This document shows, piece after piece, positions 51,180 to 59,549 of a stretch of DNA of 64,000 nt. The stretch spans positions 62,001 to 126,000 of the forward strand of contig CAYOEM010000005.1 in NCBI GenBank assembly GCA_964402975.1, written 5' to 3'. This DNA is from CAMDKS01 sp964402975. GTDB taxonomy: Bacteria; Bdellovibrionota_B; Oligoflexia; Oligoflexales; RGVZ01. The notes below the pieces were generated by a model. The model ran no database searches. It saw only the letters and a program-made list of their open reading frames with translations, and was not told where the DNA came from. The first letter of the stretch is position 1, and every line of letters begins with the position of its first letter. The position numbers were made by a program, and so were the translations under genes.

Positions 51180-53723
51180 ATGCAAGTATCCCTGAACTGG
51201 CTCAAAGACTACATCAATCTCGACGGTGTTAGCATCGATCAGATTTCCGCTACGTTGACAGATATTGGCCTTGAGGTTGAAGCCATCCAGAAATCCGCTG
51301 CCTTTGGAGATACGGTTGTCGTGGGCAAGATAGCCGACGCCGTAAAGCACCCTAATGCCGACACACTACGCGTCTGCAAAGTTGACGTAGGAAAGCCAGA
51401 CCTACTGCAAATTGTTTGTGGCGCACCTAACGCAAGAGTGGGTCTAGACGCCTGCGTTGCACTTGTAGGAACAACTCTGCCTGGGGACTTTAAAATCAAG
51501 GAGGCAAAAATCCGGGGAGAAGAGAGCTTTGGCATGATGTGCTCTGCTAAGGAACTGGGCCTTGGTGAGGGCCACGAAGGCATTATAGAGCTTCCAGCGG
51601 GCTTTAAACCGGGCACACCGGTCATTAAAGCGCTCGGCCTTGACGATGTAACCCTCACGCTAAACGTCACGCCAAATAGAGCAGATTGCCTCGGTCATCT
51701 AGGCGTTGCGCGGGATCTAAGTGCGAGACTTGGAAAGTCGATTAAACCGCCGACGACTACCCCAAAAACATCAAACATCTCATCAAAAGACGTCAAAGTC
51801 GAAATCAAGTCAGACTTTTGTGGTCGATTTACAGCACTTGTCATTAAAAACATTCGACCTGTAGCATCACCCACCTGGCTTAAACGACGCATTGAAGCTG
51901 TGGGAATGAGGTCCATCAATTTGATTGTGGATCTCACCAACTACGTCATGCTTGAGATGAACCATCCGATTCACGCCTATGACGAGCGCGATGTGAAGGG
52001 GCGGGCATTCATCATACGCGAAGCGAAAAATGGGGAGACGTTCCGGACGCTGGATGACGTCGAACGCAAACTTCAGGCCGGTGATTTACTGATCTGTGAC
52101 GCAGAGCGCAGCATCGGTCTAGCCGGAGTTATGGGTGGCCTCAACAGTGAAGTCAAGGAAGACACTACGAGCATCATCCTCGAAGTCGCTTGGTTTGAAC
52201 CCAATGCCGTTCGAGCAACAGCGCGGCGTTTAGGTTTACACTCCGAAGCGTCCCATCGTTTTGAACGCGGCGTTGACATTACAAATGCGGACAAAGTCGC
52301 CAAACGTTTCGCAGAACTATTACAGCGTTGCGTTGACGAGTTAAACGGCACTGGATCCAAACTCCCGATTCCTGAAATTGCGGGCGACATTGTCGACAGT
52401 TACCCAATCAAACCGCAGCAAAAACTAATCGCGTTGCGAATCAGCGAGGCTAAAAGCTTCTTGGCGTTACCATCTCTCACAACAGATCAAATCAAAAAGA
52501 TCTTTGAAGGCCTGCAATTCAGGCTCGTCGACCAAGCCCAAGACCGCATGGTTTTTGAGATTCCCTCGTGGCGTGTCGACATAGAACGTGAGTGTGACCT
52601 CATCGAGGAGATTGCACGCTTGGTCGGGTACGACAAAATCCCGTGTCAGCTTCCTAAAATGTCACTCGACACCACACCTGAGGACGCCCTCGTCGACTTC
52701 ACAGAGACATGTCGAAACGCACTCGCTTCGCGAGGCCTACGCGAGACCATCAGCTTTCCTTTCTGGTCAGATGATGACGCAAAAAAATTGCGGTTACCGC
52801 CTGATCACCCTCTTTCGCCAACAATTAAACTAGTAAACCCGATTGCCGATGATGCGAAATGGATGCACACAACTCTGACTTGCGCGATGATTAAAGCCTT
52901 ACAGAAAAATCGCCGCCACGGCATCAAAGGATCTCGGCTGTTTGAAATGGGGCGAGGCTATTTTGACTTCAACAAACGCCCTCTCCCCAGGGGCCAATTT
53001 AGCGTCTTTAAAAACCTTGATCGTAAGGGCCGGCACCTAAGCCTTCGAGCACGGGAGGAAAGAAACCGTCCAACAGAGCGCCACTGGGCTTCAGGAATTA
53101 TTGATCAACCATGGTTAGACAAAGCCTGGAATCACGCCGAGTCGCGGGCAAGCTTTTTTGCAGTCAAAGGGATTATTCTTAGTTTTTTGAAAGGCTTTGG
53201 CTTAACGGATGTCCAAGTGTACCGAATTCACGACGAGGAGCTGCCATTTCTCCACCCTGGATCATCTGCGTATCTGGTAGCGAAAGGTCAAACTCTCGGC
53301 TGGCTAGGCGAGATTCATCCTGAGGTCGCGATGGCCTATGAACTAGAGCCGACTGATGCTCCGATTTGTTTTGAGTTGGATCTGGAGGCCGTGCTCGAGG
53401 CGAGCAGTAAGCGTTCAAAACCAACGTCAGAAAGCTTCAAATTCCCACCGAGCACCCGAGACCTCGCCATGCTTGTTGATGTTGGCCTCACCCACGATGA
53501 GATGGCCACTGCCATCGGTAAGTTTAATCAAAAACGCCATTTGAGGTCTTGGCATATTTTTGACGTCTATCAAGGAAGCGGTATTGCAACTGGTAAGAAG
53601 AGCGTTGCATGGTCATTCAGCTTCCAGTCGGCGGAGAAGACTTTGACAGACGCTGAGGTCGATAGCGAATTTAAAAACCTAACGACGTACCTAATGACAA
53701 CCTTTAAAGCCGAGCAGAGGTGA
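51180..53723 (+). CDS. pheT: Phenylalanyl-tRNA synthetase beta subunit
   Basis: 847 residues. Domains in order: N-terminal MQVSLNWLKDYINLD, EMAP-like OB fold (GKIADAVKHPNADTLRVCKV, QIVCGAPNAR, SFGMMCSAKELGLGEGHEGI), B3/B4 editing region (TGLARDLSA-type NRADCLGHLGVARDLSARLG; AFIIREAKNG; GLAGVMGGLNSEVKEDT), B5 helix (PSWRVDIERECDLIEEIARLVGYDKIP), and the C-terminal anticodon-binding FDX-ACB domain (KFPPSTRDLAMLVDVGL). PheT binds tRNA and edits Tyr-tRNA(Phe). Gap to pheS 33 bases with AAGGA. Confidence 0.97.
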   Translation: MQVSLNWLKDYINLDGVSIDQISATLTDIGLEVEAIQKSAAFGDTVVVGKIADAVKHPNADTLRVCKVDVGKPDLLQIVCGAPNARVGLDACVALVGTTLPGDFKIKEAKIRGEESFGMMCSAKELGLGEGHEGIIELPAGFKPGTPVIKALGLDDVTLTLNVTPNRADCLGHLGVARDLSARLGKSIKPPTTTPKTSNISSKDVKVEIKSDFCGRFTALVIKNIRPVASPTWLKRRIEAVGMRSINLIVDLTNYVMLEMNHPIHAYDERDVKGRAFIIREAKNGETFRTLDDVERKLQAGDLLICDAERSIGLAGVMGGLNSEVKEDTTSIILEVAWFEPNAVRATARRLGLHSEASHRFERGVDITNADKVAKRFAELLQRCVDELNGTGSKLPIPEIAGDIVDSYPIKPQQKLIALRISEAKSFLALPSLTTDQIKKIFEGLQFRLVDQAQDRMVFEIPSWRVDIERECDLIEEIARLVGYDKIPCQLPKMSLDTTPEDALVDFTETCRNALASRGLRETISFPFWSDDDAKKLRLPPDHPLSPTIKLVNPIADDAKWMHTTLTCAMIKALQKNRRHGIKGSRLFEMGRGYFDFNKRPLPRGQFSVFKNLDRKGRHLSLRAREERNRPTERHWASGIIDQPWLDKAWNHAESRASFFAVKGIILSFLKGFGLTDVQVYRIHDEELPFLHPGSSAYLVAKGQTLGWLGEIHPEVAMAYELEPTDAPICFELDLEAVLEASSKRSKPTSESFKFPPSTRDLAMLVDVGLTHDEMATAIGKFNQKRHLRSWHIFDVYQGSGIATGKKSVAWSFSFQSAEKTLTDAEVDSEFKNLTTYLMTTFKAEQR

Positions 53724-53726
53724 CCA

Positions 53727-54548
53727 ATGAATGCATCGAGAAATAAGTGTTTCCATGCTTTGACCGCCTTGGCGGCATTAGCTTGTCTTAGTACAGCCGC
53801 GGCATCAAAAGATCTGGCGACGATCGACGATGCGACGATTTCTGTCGAGTCAGCTACTTCTGCTCTTAAGGCGTTAGGGCCTCAGGGGGACATGGTCTTG
53901 GCCAACCCCGAGCTACGCAAGCGTTTCGTGGATCACATGGTCAATAGTTTTCTTGTAGCGCAAAAAGCGCGCGCTGAGGGCTTTGATAAGAAGCCCGAAT
54001 TCCAGACCCGACTTGCCGACGTGACTGCACAGTTACTCGCAGGCGAATACATGGACGCCATGATCGCAAAGAAAACAACGGATAAGGATTTGAAAAATTG
54101 GTTTAACAGCAATAAAAAACTTTTTTCAAAACGCGAGATCCATGCCATGCACATACTCTGCGAAGACGAGGCAAACGCCAGGAAAGCCTTATCCGAAGTT
54201 CAAAAATCTCCGGGTGATTTTGAGACGATTGCAAAAAAATACTCGAAAGACAAAACAGTTGATCTAGGGTTTTTCGCCCCAGGACGGATGGTCCCAGAGT
54301 TTGAACGAGCCGCTTTCGCGACCAAACCAGGCACCATCAACCCGTCTCCTGTCAAAACCAATTTCGGCTGGCATGTCATCAAGGTATTGGAGACACGAGG
54401 CAGCGACAATGTGGCTTTTGAGGCGGTCAAGGAAGACGCCCGAAGAAGGTACCGACAAAAGATCCAGGAAGATCTTATCCACGAGCTACGCAGCAAGAAA
54501 AAAATCGCAATCAATGAACAATCTCTAAAAGAGATCAAACTGCCATGA
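53727..54548 (+). CDS. Exported parvulin-type peptidyl-prolyl isomerase
   Basis: 273 residues after AGAGGTGA. Signal peptide at residues 1-27 (ALTALAALACLSTAAASK). Residues 30-125 are the helical SurA/PrsA-like N-domain (VDHMVNSFLVAQKARAEGF); residues about 130-228 are parvulin: SKREIHAMHILCEDEANARKAL, SPGDFETIAKKYSKDKT, DLGFFAPGRMVPEFERAAF and TNFGWHVIKVLE. It acts in the periplasm on outer-membrane protein folding. It starts 3 bases after pheT and overlaps the next gene by 4 bases (ATGA). Confidence 0.92.
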   Translation: MNASRNKCFHALTALAALACLSTAAASKDLATIDDATISVESATSALKALGPQGDMVLANPELRKRFVDHMVNSFLVAQKARAEGFDKKPEFQTRLADVTAQLLAGEYMDAMIAKKTTDKDLKNWFNSNKKLFSKREIHAMHILCEDEANARKALSEVQKSPGDFETIAKKYSKDKTVDLGFFAPGRMVPEFERAAFATKPGTINPSPVKTNFGWHVIKVLETRGSDNVAFEAVKEDARRRYRQKIQEDLIHELRSKKKIAINEQSLKEIKLP

Positions 54549-54997
54549 AATCTCTGGCGTTTTTCTTATTTGGATTATGTCTTATACCCTCCCAGGCGGC
54601 CGCATTTTCTTATGCTAATCGCGGCATAGGACTCGCTATAGGCGAGCCCGCCGGAGTAACCATGTTTTACCGAACAAGCGATAAAGCGTTCGTTCAAGCT
54701 TTCGTTGGGCCAAGCATGGTTTTGGGAGCGGACTACAACTTTGCATTCGCAGGGGCCATTAAAGAAGCCCCACGTGTGACGCCTTATCTGGGCTTTGGTG
54801 GGTTTGTTTTCACTAGAGATTATGGGTATCGAGAGACAGCCTCGGCAGGCTTCGGTATTAGAATGCCTGCAGGACTGCTTTTTCAAATACCTGACGCGCC
54901 ATTTCAATTCCACCTTGAGTTGTCCGTTGCGTCGACATTAAATCCGTTTTTTTATTCATTTGCGTCGGCTATGGCGGGCCTGAGATTCTTGTTCTAA
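54545..54997 (+). CDS. Small outer-membrane beta-barrel-like protein
   Basis: 150 residues; signal peptide FFLFGLCLIPSQAAAF. Mature sequence is short amphipathic strands: GIGLAIGEPAGVTMFY, AFVQAFVGPSMVLGADYNF, VTPYLGFGGFVFTRD, AGFGIRMPAGLLFQI, FQFHLELSVASTLNPFF, ending in a terminal Phe (GLRFLF). This suggests a compact 8-strand barrel. No named family recognised. Its start overlaps the parvulin stop, so a periplasmic chaperone and its possible client are cotranscribed. Confidence 0.75.
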   Translation: MKSLAFFLFGLCLIPSQAAAFSYANRGIGLAIGEPAGVTMFYRTSDKAFVQAFVGPSMVLGADYNFAFAGAIKEAPRVTPYLGFGGFVFTRDYGYRETASAGFGIRMPAGLLFQIPDAPFQFHLELSVASTLNPFFYSFASAMAGLRFLF

Positions 54998-55007
54998 TTC
55001 TTAGGAA

Positions 55008-56525
55008 TCACCGCACAACGTGGAACCTCGCGCGCTGTTCATCAATGATTCGACCGCCAGCTTCCCACTTTATCAGCATGATATGCACGCCAGCAGACAG
55101 ACCAATCACCCGGGCTTTGGCTGCGATAGGCTCCATAGGAACGTTATTACCATCGATCTGAAGGGTGGGCACTGCGCCACCAAGCCCCTCCTTAGCCTTA
55201 AGAGAAACGGTCGTCACATCATCGAGGGCAAACGAAACGCCAGACTGCAGATCATTGATCAACAGATCAAACTTGGGATATCGCCCCCAACCCTTGGCGA
55301 CACTGGGCTCCATAATTCCCATAGGTGGATTTGCTGGATCGGCGCCAACTGATTCAGCCCAGAGTTTTAAAACCTCTTTTGGGCTAATATTCGGATTTGA
55401 CCCGTACGGAGATCCGTCACCCTCTACCGGCTCAAGCGCGACCCAAATGAAGTCCGGGTGCTCGCGTTGGCTTGTGCCGTACCACTCTCCGCCGATAATC
55501 TCGCCGGCATCATCAAGCTCGAGTATGTAGTAGTAAACGGCATCTTTATAGCGCTGGGATGCGTCTACCTGACTGGTTAACTGTTCTGATGAGTTGGCTT
55601 CGGAGCGAGTGAGCGTCATCGAAACACTTCTAAAGGATTTGGCTGCAGGATTAAAGCTATAAGATGTTTCGGAGTTGGGCCCCATAATAATCCTATTTGC
55701 TTCAGCTACATCGACCTCACGACTATCGATTTTATACTTCCACTGTGGATAGTTCCAAACCTGCTCTTTGCCGTGGACGTCAGCGATAATAGGATGTCTT
55801 TGGATGCCTATCCAGTTCGCTACGGCAATATGAAAGGTGCCGGGATTCACATCATCGCAAAGACCCATCGTAGTCCGGTCTTGGCGATTTTGCGGCGGAG
55901 TCAAAGCACCACTTTCAATGAGACCGCACCGATTACCACCTAAAAAGTAAAACTTTGCACTCATATGAATTTCGGCAAGCAGTGCTTTGATATCCTCGGG
56001 GTAAAAAATCGTACTTCCGCGTGTCACCTGCTTCTGGGGCTCAGCATGGCGGGTTGAAGCTGCGGAAAATCCGTTACAATGTCCCGCCCAGCCGGCTGAG
56101 CTGTCACCACTGCCTACCGTGTGATTCTTACGCTCCCAGTCAACTGCCTTGGCGGTAGACGACGCGTTAAATACCGCATCATACTTCTCAAGCGGACTAT
56201 TACCCCGCATCCGAACGTTTGTTCCCCCTTTTGACTGGGGATACCAACTACCGGTGTATGGAACTTTCTCGGGAGCCACTTGCCCGGAGGTGGGCAATGC
56301 AGCAAATTTCCGCTCGTAGTCTTTCTTAAATATTGAGTAGTAAAAGTTATTTTTTGCCCTGACTTCGGTTTGTGAGGATGCGTAAAAACCACTCATTGGA
56401 TCCGCTGGCTTTGAGGATAACTTTCGATGGCTCGTGGGTTCAACCTCTGGCTTGCAACCAGTGGCGAACAAAACTAACAGGAGGCTAAAATTTTTAAACC
56501 GCCCTAAATGGCGCACTGGCATCAC
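55008..56525 (-). CDS. Elicitor-type transglutaminase lipoprotein
   Basis: 505 residues (GTG 56525 or ATG 56522). Lipobox LVLFATGC (Cys24). The family pattern is that of the TGase_elicitor domain first known from oomycetes: YTGSWYPQSKGGTNVRMRG, SPLEKYDAVF, AVDWERKNHTVG, SAGWAGHCNGFSAAS with Cys150, RGSTIFYPEDIKALLAEIHM, FHIAVANWIGI with His232 and a nearby DVHGKEQVWN with Asp249. The catalytic triad Cys-His-Asp of transglutaminases appears intact. The C-terminal third (from about 400) looks like an Ig-like or beta-rich domain. It could cross-link or hydrolyse extracellular proteins; the in vivo substrate is unknown. Confidence 0.85.
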   Translation of the reverse strand: MMPVRHLGRFKNFSLLLVLFATGCKPEVEPTSHRKLSSKPADPMSGFYASSQTEVRAKNNFYYSIFKKDYERKFAALPTSGQVAPEKVPYTGSWYPQSKGGTNVRMRGNSPLEKYDAVFNASSTAKAVDWERKNHTVGSGDSSAGWAGHCNGFSAASTRHAEPQKQVTRGSTIFYPEDIKALLAEIHMSAKFYFLGGNRCGLIESGALTPPQNRQDRTTMGLCDDVNPGTFHIAVANWIGIQRHPIIADVHGKEQVWNYPQWKYKIDSREVDVAEANRIIMGPNSETSYSFNPAAKSFRSVSMTLTRSEANSSEQLTSQVDASQRYKDAVYYYILELDDAGEIIGGEWYGTSQREHPDFIWVALEPVEGDGSPYGSNPNISPKEVLKLWAESVGADPANPPMGIMEPSVAKGWGRYPKFDLLINDLQSGVSFALDDVTTVSLKAKEGLGGAVPTLQIDGNNVPMEPIAAKARVIGLSAGVHIMLIKWEAGGRIIDEQRARFHVVR

Positions 56526-56632
56526 GGCACCCCGGATTAAGTCTCTCTTGCGAGGGCAATCCTTCGCAAAGTCGTACCCTTATTTTACGACAGTCCAAGA
56601 GAAAAACCCACCCGCGACGCGACAAGTTCCCC

Positions 56633-57001
56633 CTAGCGGGTCACCGCACTGGCTGGCTTCGGGGGAGGCGCTGTCACGCCCGAAATATCGGTCGGAAAAC
56701 TGCTATTAAAGGACCAAGATTCAACTGTCTGATCTGTATTCCAGTAAAATTTAACCTCTTTTGTATAACTCGGGCTAAAGAGGCGGTATTTATAAAATCC
56801 GTACGTCCAAGCCGCAGTTCCGTCGCTGGAGCCCACAAACTGTGGATCACCTAGAACTAGTTTGACCTGCTGTTGATTCGTTTTACCCTTTTGAATCCAA
56901 TCTAATTTGGAGTTGAATTCCCGACCAGAGGTCACGCAGGAGGATAAAGCCAAGGTTATTGAGCAATTCAATACAAAACAGCTAAATGAACGTCTTCGCA
57001 T
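56633..57001 (-). CDS. BamE/SmpA-like lipoprotein
   Basis: 122 residues with the start taken at ATG 57001 after GGAGAG; a longer frame from 57046 adds 15 unconserved residues. Lipobox ITLALSSC (Cys21). The SmpA/OmlA-type core reads DWIQKGKTNQQQVKLVLGDPQ, then WTYGFYKYRL and KEVKFYWNTDQTVESWSF, with a Pro-rich tail. BamE is part of the outer-membrane barrel assembly complex; homologous lipoproteins of other roles share the fold. A minus-strand terminator stands just upstream, so it is transcribed on its own. Confidence 0.85.
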   Translation of the reverse strand: MRRRSFSCFVLNCSITLALSSCVTSGREFNSKLDWIQKGKTNQQQVKLVLGDPQFVGSSDGTAAWTYGFYKYRLFSPSYTKEVKFYWNTDQTVESWSFNSSFPTDISGVTAPPPKPASAVTR

Positions 57002-57051
57002 ATTCGAACTCTCCGGTGCTAGCGAACTTTTTATTACCGGATACATATTAA

Positions 57052-57083
57052 GAAAAAAAACGCGCCGTCACAAGAGCGGCGCG
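57052..57083 (-). terminator. Intrinsic terminator of the XRE/IrrE-like regulator
   Basis: On the minus strand CGCGCCG, nine-base loop, CGGCGCG (57061-57083) is followed by an unbroken run of eight T with one C after. The perfect 7-bp GC stem plus U-tract is a standard rho-independent terminator, placed 40 bases after the stop at 57123. It would shield the BamE-like gene from read-through. Confidence 0.85.
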
Positions 57084-57122
57084 CCTAAACTTTGGAGGAT
57101 ATAGAAACGGAACGGAGCTTCC

Positions 57123-58004
57123 TCAGCCCGCCATCTCGACTGAGCGATTCGTAACAGTCCCAACGCTCGCTGTCGTCGACTGCCGAATTGCTTGCTGAAG
57201 CTGGAATGTCAATAACGACTTGGGTATCCAGAAAAGAGCCGACAGTTCGGATATCAGATTACGTCGCGAATCAATGCGAGCCATCTCATCGAGCAGCAGA
57301 TTTTTTGGAGCAAGTAAATTAGCCACAAAAATCAACTGTTCGTAACCGACAATTCTTTCGTCAGCAGAACCGAGCGCAGGGAAACGCCCACGTTCAGCCT
57401 CGAATACAATCCTAGCCAAATCCTTTAGAACACTCATCCTTGTTTGCGCTTTCAAATCACCTTTGCGGTAATTGATCACGTAGTGACCTGGCTTTGTCCT
57501 TAGAACACGGCTCAAACGATCGATCATCTCGATTGGCTGCATCTGGATAAATGGAAAATAGCGAAGTACTTCAGGAAGGTAGAGAGGAGCCGTCGTGAAT
57601 TGACTCTGAGCATGCAATTCTGTCACGTAGGTTTCAACTCGTTGACGAGCTGCGGCCATCGCCTCCTCACCAGCTTCTCTAGCCTTGTCCAGCGTGACGC
57701 GATAATTATTGCTCTCAGTGTACTCAAAGAAAGCCTCATCGAGACCAGCTGCTCCAGCTGCAACATCGTGAACGAGCGCTGCTTCAACTTTTAGAGTATC
57801 TGCCAAACGGGCCAGCGCGAAAACACTGCGTACACTTTTTTCGCCGCGTTTCCAGTGACTACAATCCGAAGGATTAAATTCGAGAATGTTGCCGATCTCC
57901 TGATCGTTAACTTTTTTATTGCCGCGTTGGTGCATGAGCACTTTCTGACAAAATTTAAAAAGTTGGATGGAATTCGGGAATTTAACCGTCTCAGAGCGTT
58001 TCAT
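57123..58004 (-). CDS. XRE-type HTH regulator with IrrE/ImmA-like C-terminus
   Basis: 293 residues after GGGAGAGG. The N-terminal HTH spans about residues 20-75: VNDQEIGNILEFNPSDCSHWK, then RGEKSVRSVFALARLADTL. A coiled region follows (80-125). The C-terminal part has DERIVGYEQLIFVANLLAPK, then NLLLDEMARIDSRRNLISEL, LFWIPKSLLTFQL, which recalls the segment after HExxH in ImmA/IrrE proteases (FAxxLLxP then LAxxFxVS). The metal motif HExxH is absent. ImmA/IrrE cleave repressors under stress; this one would be a non-catalytic relative, or a different domain. The family name is a suggestion from pattern. Confidence 0.7.
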   Translation of the reverse strand: MKRSETVKFPNSIQLFKFCQKVLMHQRGNKKVNDQEIGNILEFNPSDCSHWKRGEKSVRSVFALARLADTLKVEAALVHDVAAGAAGLDEAFFEYTESNNYRVTLDKAREAGEEAMAAARQRVETYVTELHAQSQFTTAPLYLPEVLRYFPFIQMQPIEMIDRLSRVLRTKPGHYVINYRKGDLKAQTRMSVLKDLARIVFEAERGRFPALGSADERIVGYEQLIFVANLLAPKNLLLDEMARIDSRRNLISELSALFWIPKSLLTFQLQQAIRQSTTASVGTVTNRSVEMAG

Positions 58005-58475
58005 GGCCTCTCCCTCTCACTGGGATACGAGCGCGCAGGAGACCCCATTAAAGACTCTGCGGGCGCGGATCTGGAATAAGTATTTTGAACTCGTTGGTAT
58101 GTTATAAATATATCCGGGTGCTGGTTTTTGTGTCAAGAAACTGCCGGGCAATTCCTACCTATTAACGATTTGGCGCGGGTTTCAAGGCCGCACGGACCGC
58201 ACACCCTTTGTGGCACAAGGCCTCTCCCCGTTCGAGTCCATCATCGTTTTAAATAGCTATTATGACGCTGATTATGAGCGTTTTTTCGACCCACTCTAAA
58301 TGATTTACCAATTTTCCAAAAAAAAGGCGGAATCTCCAATAGACCTCGTAACACAGGATCATTTCCGAAATTAAAAAAAAAATTAAGAAAAAAAGCAGGA
58401 ACGAGGACTATTTGTCACACGTATCCTGCGCTGAAATTTTCTCTCGTAAAAATTCAAGTCACAAGCTTAATTCAG
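58005..58475. other. Long intergenic region, no gene recognised
   Basis: 471 bases upstream of the XRE regulator. It contains A/T runs near 58313-58325 and 58370-58400, and a short ACGCT/AGCGT stem followed by T6 (58266-58288, plus strand). Part of the region around 58164-58248 has a TTCGAGT loop and flanking AACGAT/ATCGTT, but no tRNA cloverleaf forms. Promoters of the regulator are expected near the right end of the minus frame; none is clear. Confidence 0.4.
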
Positions 58476-58970
58476 TCACGCAACGCGCGGCCTCAAAAAA
58501 ACTAGACGAGATGCCCTCCAAAAAATTGCTGCAGTTACGAAAGCAACTACCAATTTCATGAGCGATAATCGTTCAAGGGTATCTGTGATCGCAAGTAGAG
58601 ACGCAAAAGGATTTAGCTCCCCCTTAGCGCCAAGATTCCATGCTAAAATTCCGGCCCACGCAAAAACAAGCAAAGTGAATGATCCAACAAAAAGATCTAA
58701 ACCAACACCCGCTACAAATCTTGTTATTCGCACAAACCATACGGTAGACGCGCGACTTCGCATCTGCGCGGCAACGCTGTTTGGCTGATACGCTAATTGA
58801 GCACGCCTTGCGGTAAAAACATCCTGGGGGCTACTTTGGGAAGGCGAGCGATCAAAACTTTTTTGAGCAGGAGCGCCGGAAGATTTCAGTGCTCCAAGCC
58901 CGATACCCTCGGATAAAGGTCTGATTTTGAGTTCACGTTTCATGTTGGGATGTTTCATGGAGGACCCCAT
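58476..58970 (-). CDS. Two-helix membrane protein, unknown
   Basis: 164 residues (Met at 58970; 58958 also possible). N-terminal 75 residues are polar and basic. Two membrane helices follow: about 84-112 (RFVAGVGLDLFVGSFTLLVFA) and about 135-160 (LMKLVVAFVTAAIFWRASRLVF). The first helix pattern, with Arg and Asp in RFVAGVGLDLFVG, faintly resembles RDD-family proteins, but the family size and second domain do not match. It follows a small coiled-coil gene by 28 bases and may form a pair with it. Confidence 0.6.
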   Translation of the reverse strand: MGSSMKHPNMKRELKIRPLSEGIGLGALKSSGAPAQKSFDRSPSQSSPQDVFTARRAQLAYQPNSVAAQMRSRASTVWFVRITRFVAGVGLDLFVGSFTLLVFAWAGILAWNLGAKGELNPFASLLAITDTLERLSLMKLVVAFVTAAIFWRASRLVFLRPRVA

Positions 58971-58998
58971 CGAAGCAAGTAAGCTACCTTGCCTTACC

Positions 58999-59328
58999 TT
59001 AGGTCACCCGAGAAATTGCGTCAACAGAAGCCTTCATCTCACCCACGGCTGCTGTTTTCTCAAAGAGCTCTAAACTTGCTCTTTTCCTTTGTAATTCACT
59101 CGCCATTTTCTCCTCAGTTACCGATGCATTGACATCCACGAGCCGCTCCATAGTCTTCATCGCCGCATCAAATTCCGCTCTAGGTAATCTTAGGAGCTTC
59201 CCTTTCAGCGCCTGAACTCGGGAGGATTTTTGATCAAGCATCCCAAGATCCATGCAGTCACGTTCGACTGAGTCAAAGTAGAACCATAGGTTCTCTAGGT
59301 TTATTCCCTTTTTTGGATCGTCTGCCAT
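58999..59328 (-). CDS. Small coiled-coil protein, unknown
   Basis: 109 residues after AGGAGAG. Nearly all helical and charged, with heptad-like spacing (LENLWFYFDSVERDCMDLGML; VQALKGKLLRLP; EEKMASELQRKRASLELFEK). No signal, no membrane segment and no recognised domain. The gene precedes the two-helix membrane protein on the same strand. Confidence 0.6.
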   Translation of the reverse strand: MADDPKKGINLENLWFYFDSVERDCMDLGMLDQKSSRVQALKGKLLRLPRAEFDAAMKTMERLVDVNASVTEEKMASELQRKRASLELFEKTAAVGEMKASVDAISRVT

Positions 59329-59549
59329 GCTAACTCTCCTGGCCGCTCACCTTATACCAGTCGCATCGGCAGCTTACGTCGAAACTTTAGACAACCTGTC
59401 AAAAATACAAACACCCAAAACCACTGAAATCACTCGATTTTCCTTGCGCGTTCAGGGGGTTGCGTATTAATGTTTCAGATAGTTTTTCGAACCTATATCG
59501 CGGCCGTCAACTCCAGCTCGATCAAACCAGCACCAGACGCACATAAACG

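Noticed and set aside
58164..58248. tRNA-like segment with TTCGAGT loop and AACGAT/ATCGTT ends
   Set aside because: The bases beside the loop (CCCCG and CCATC) do not pair, so no T-arm forms; no D-arm or anticodon stem is clear.
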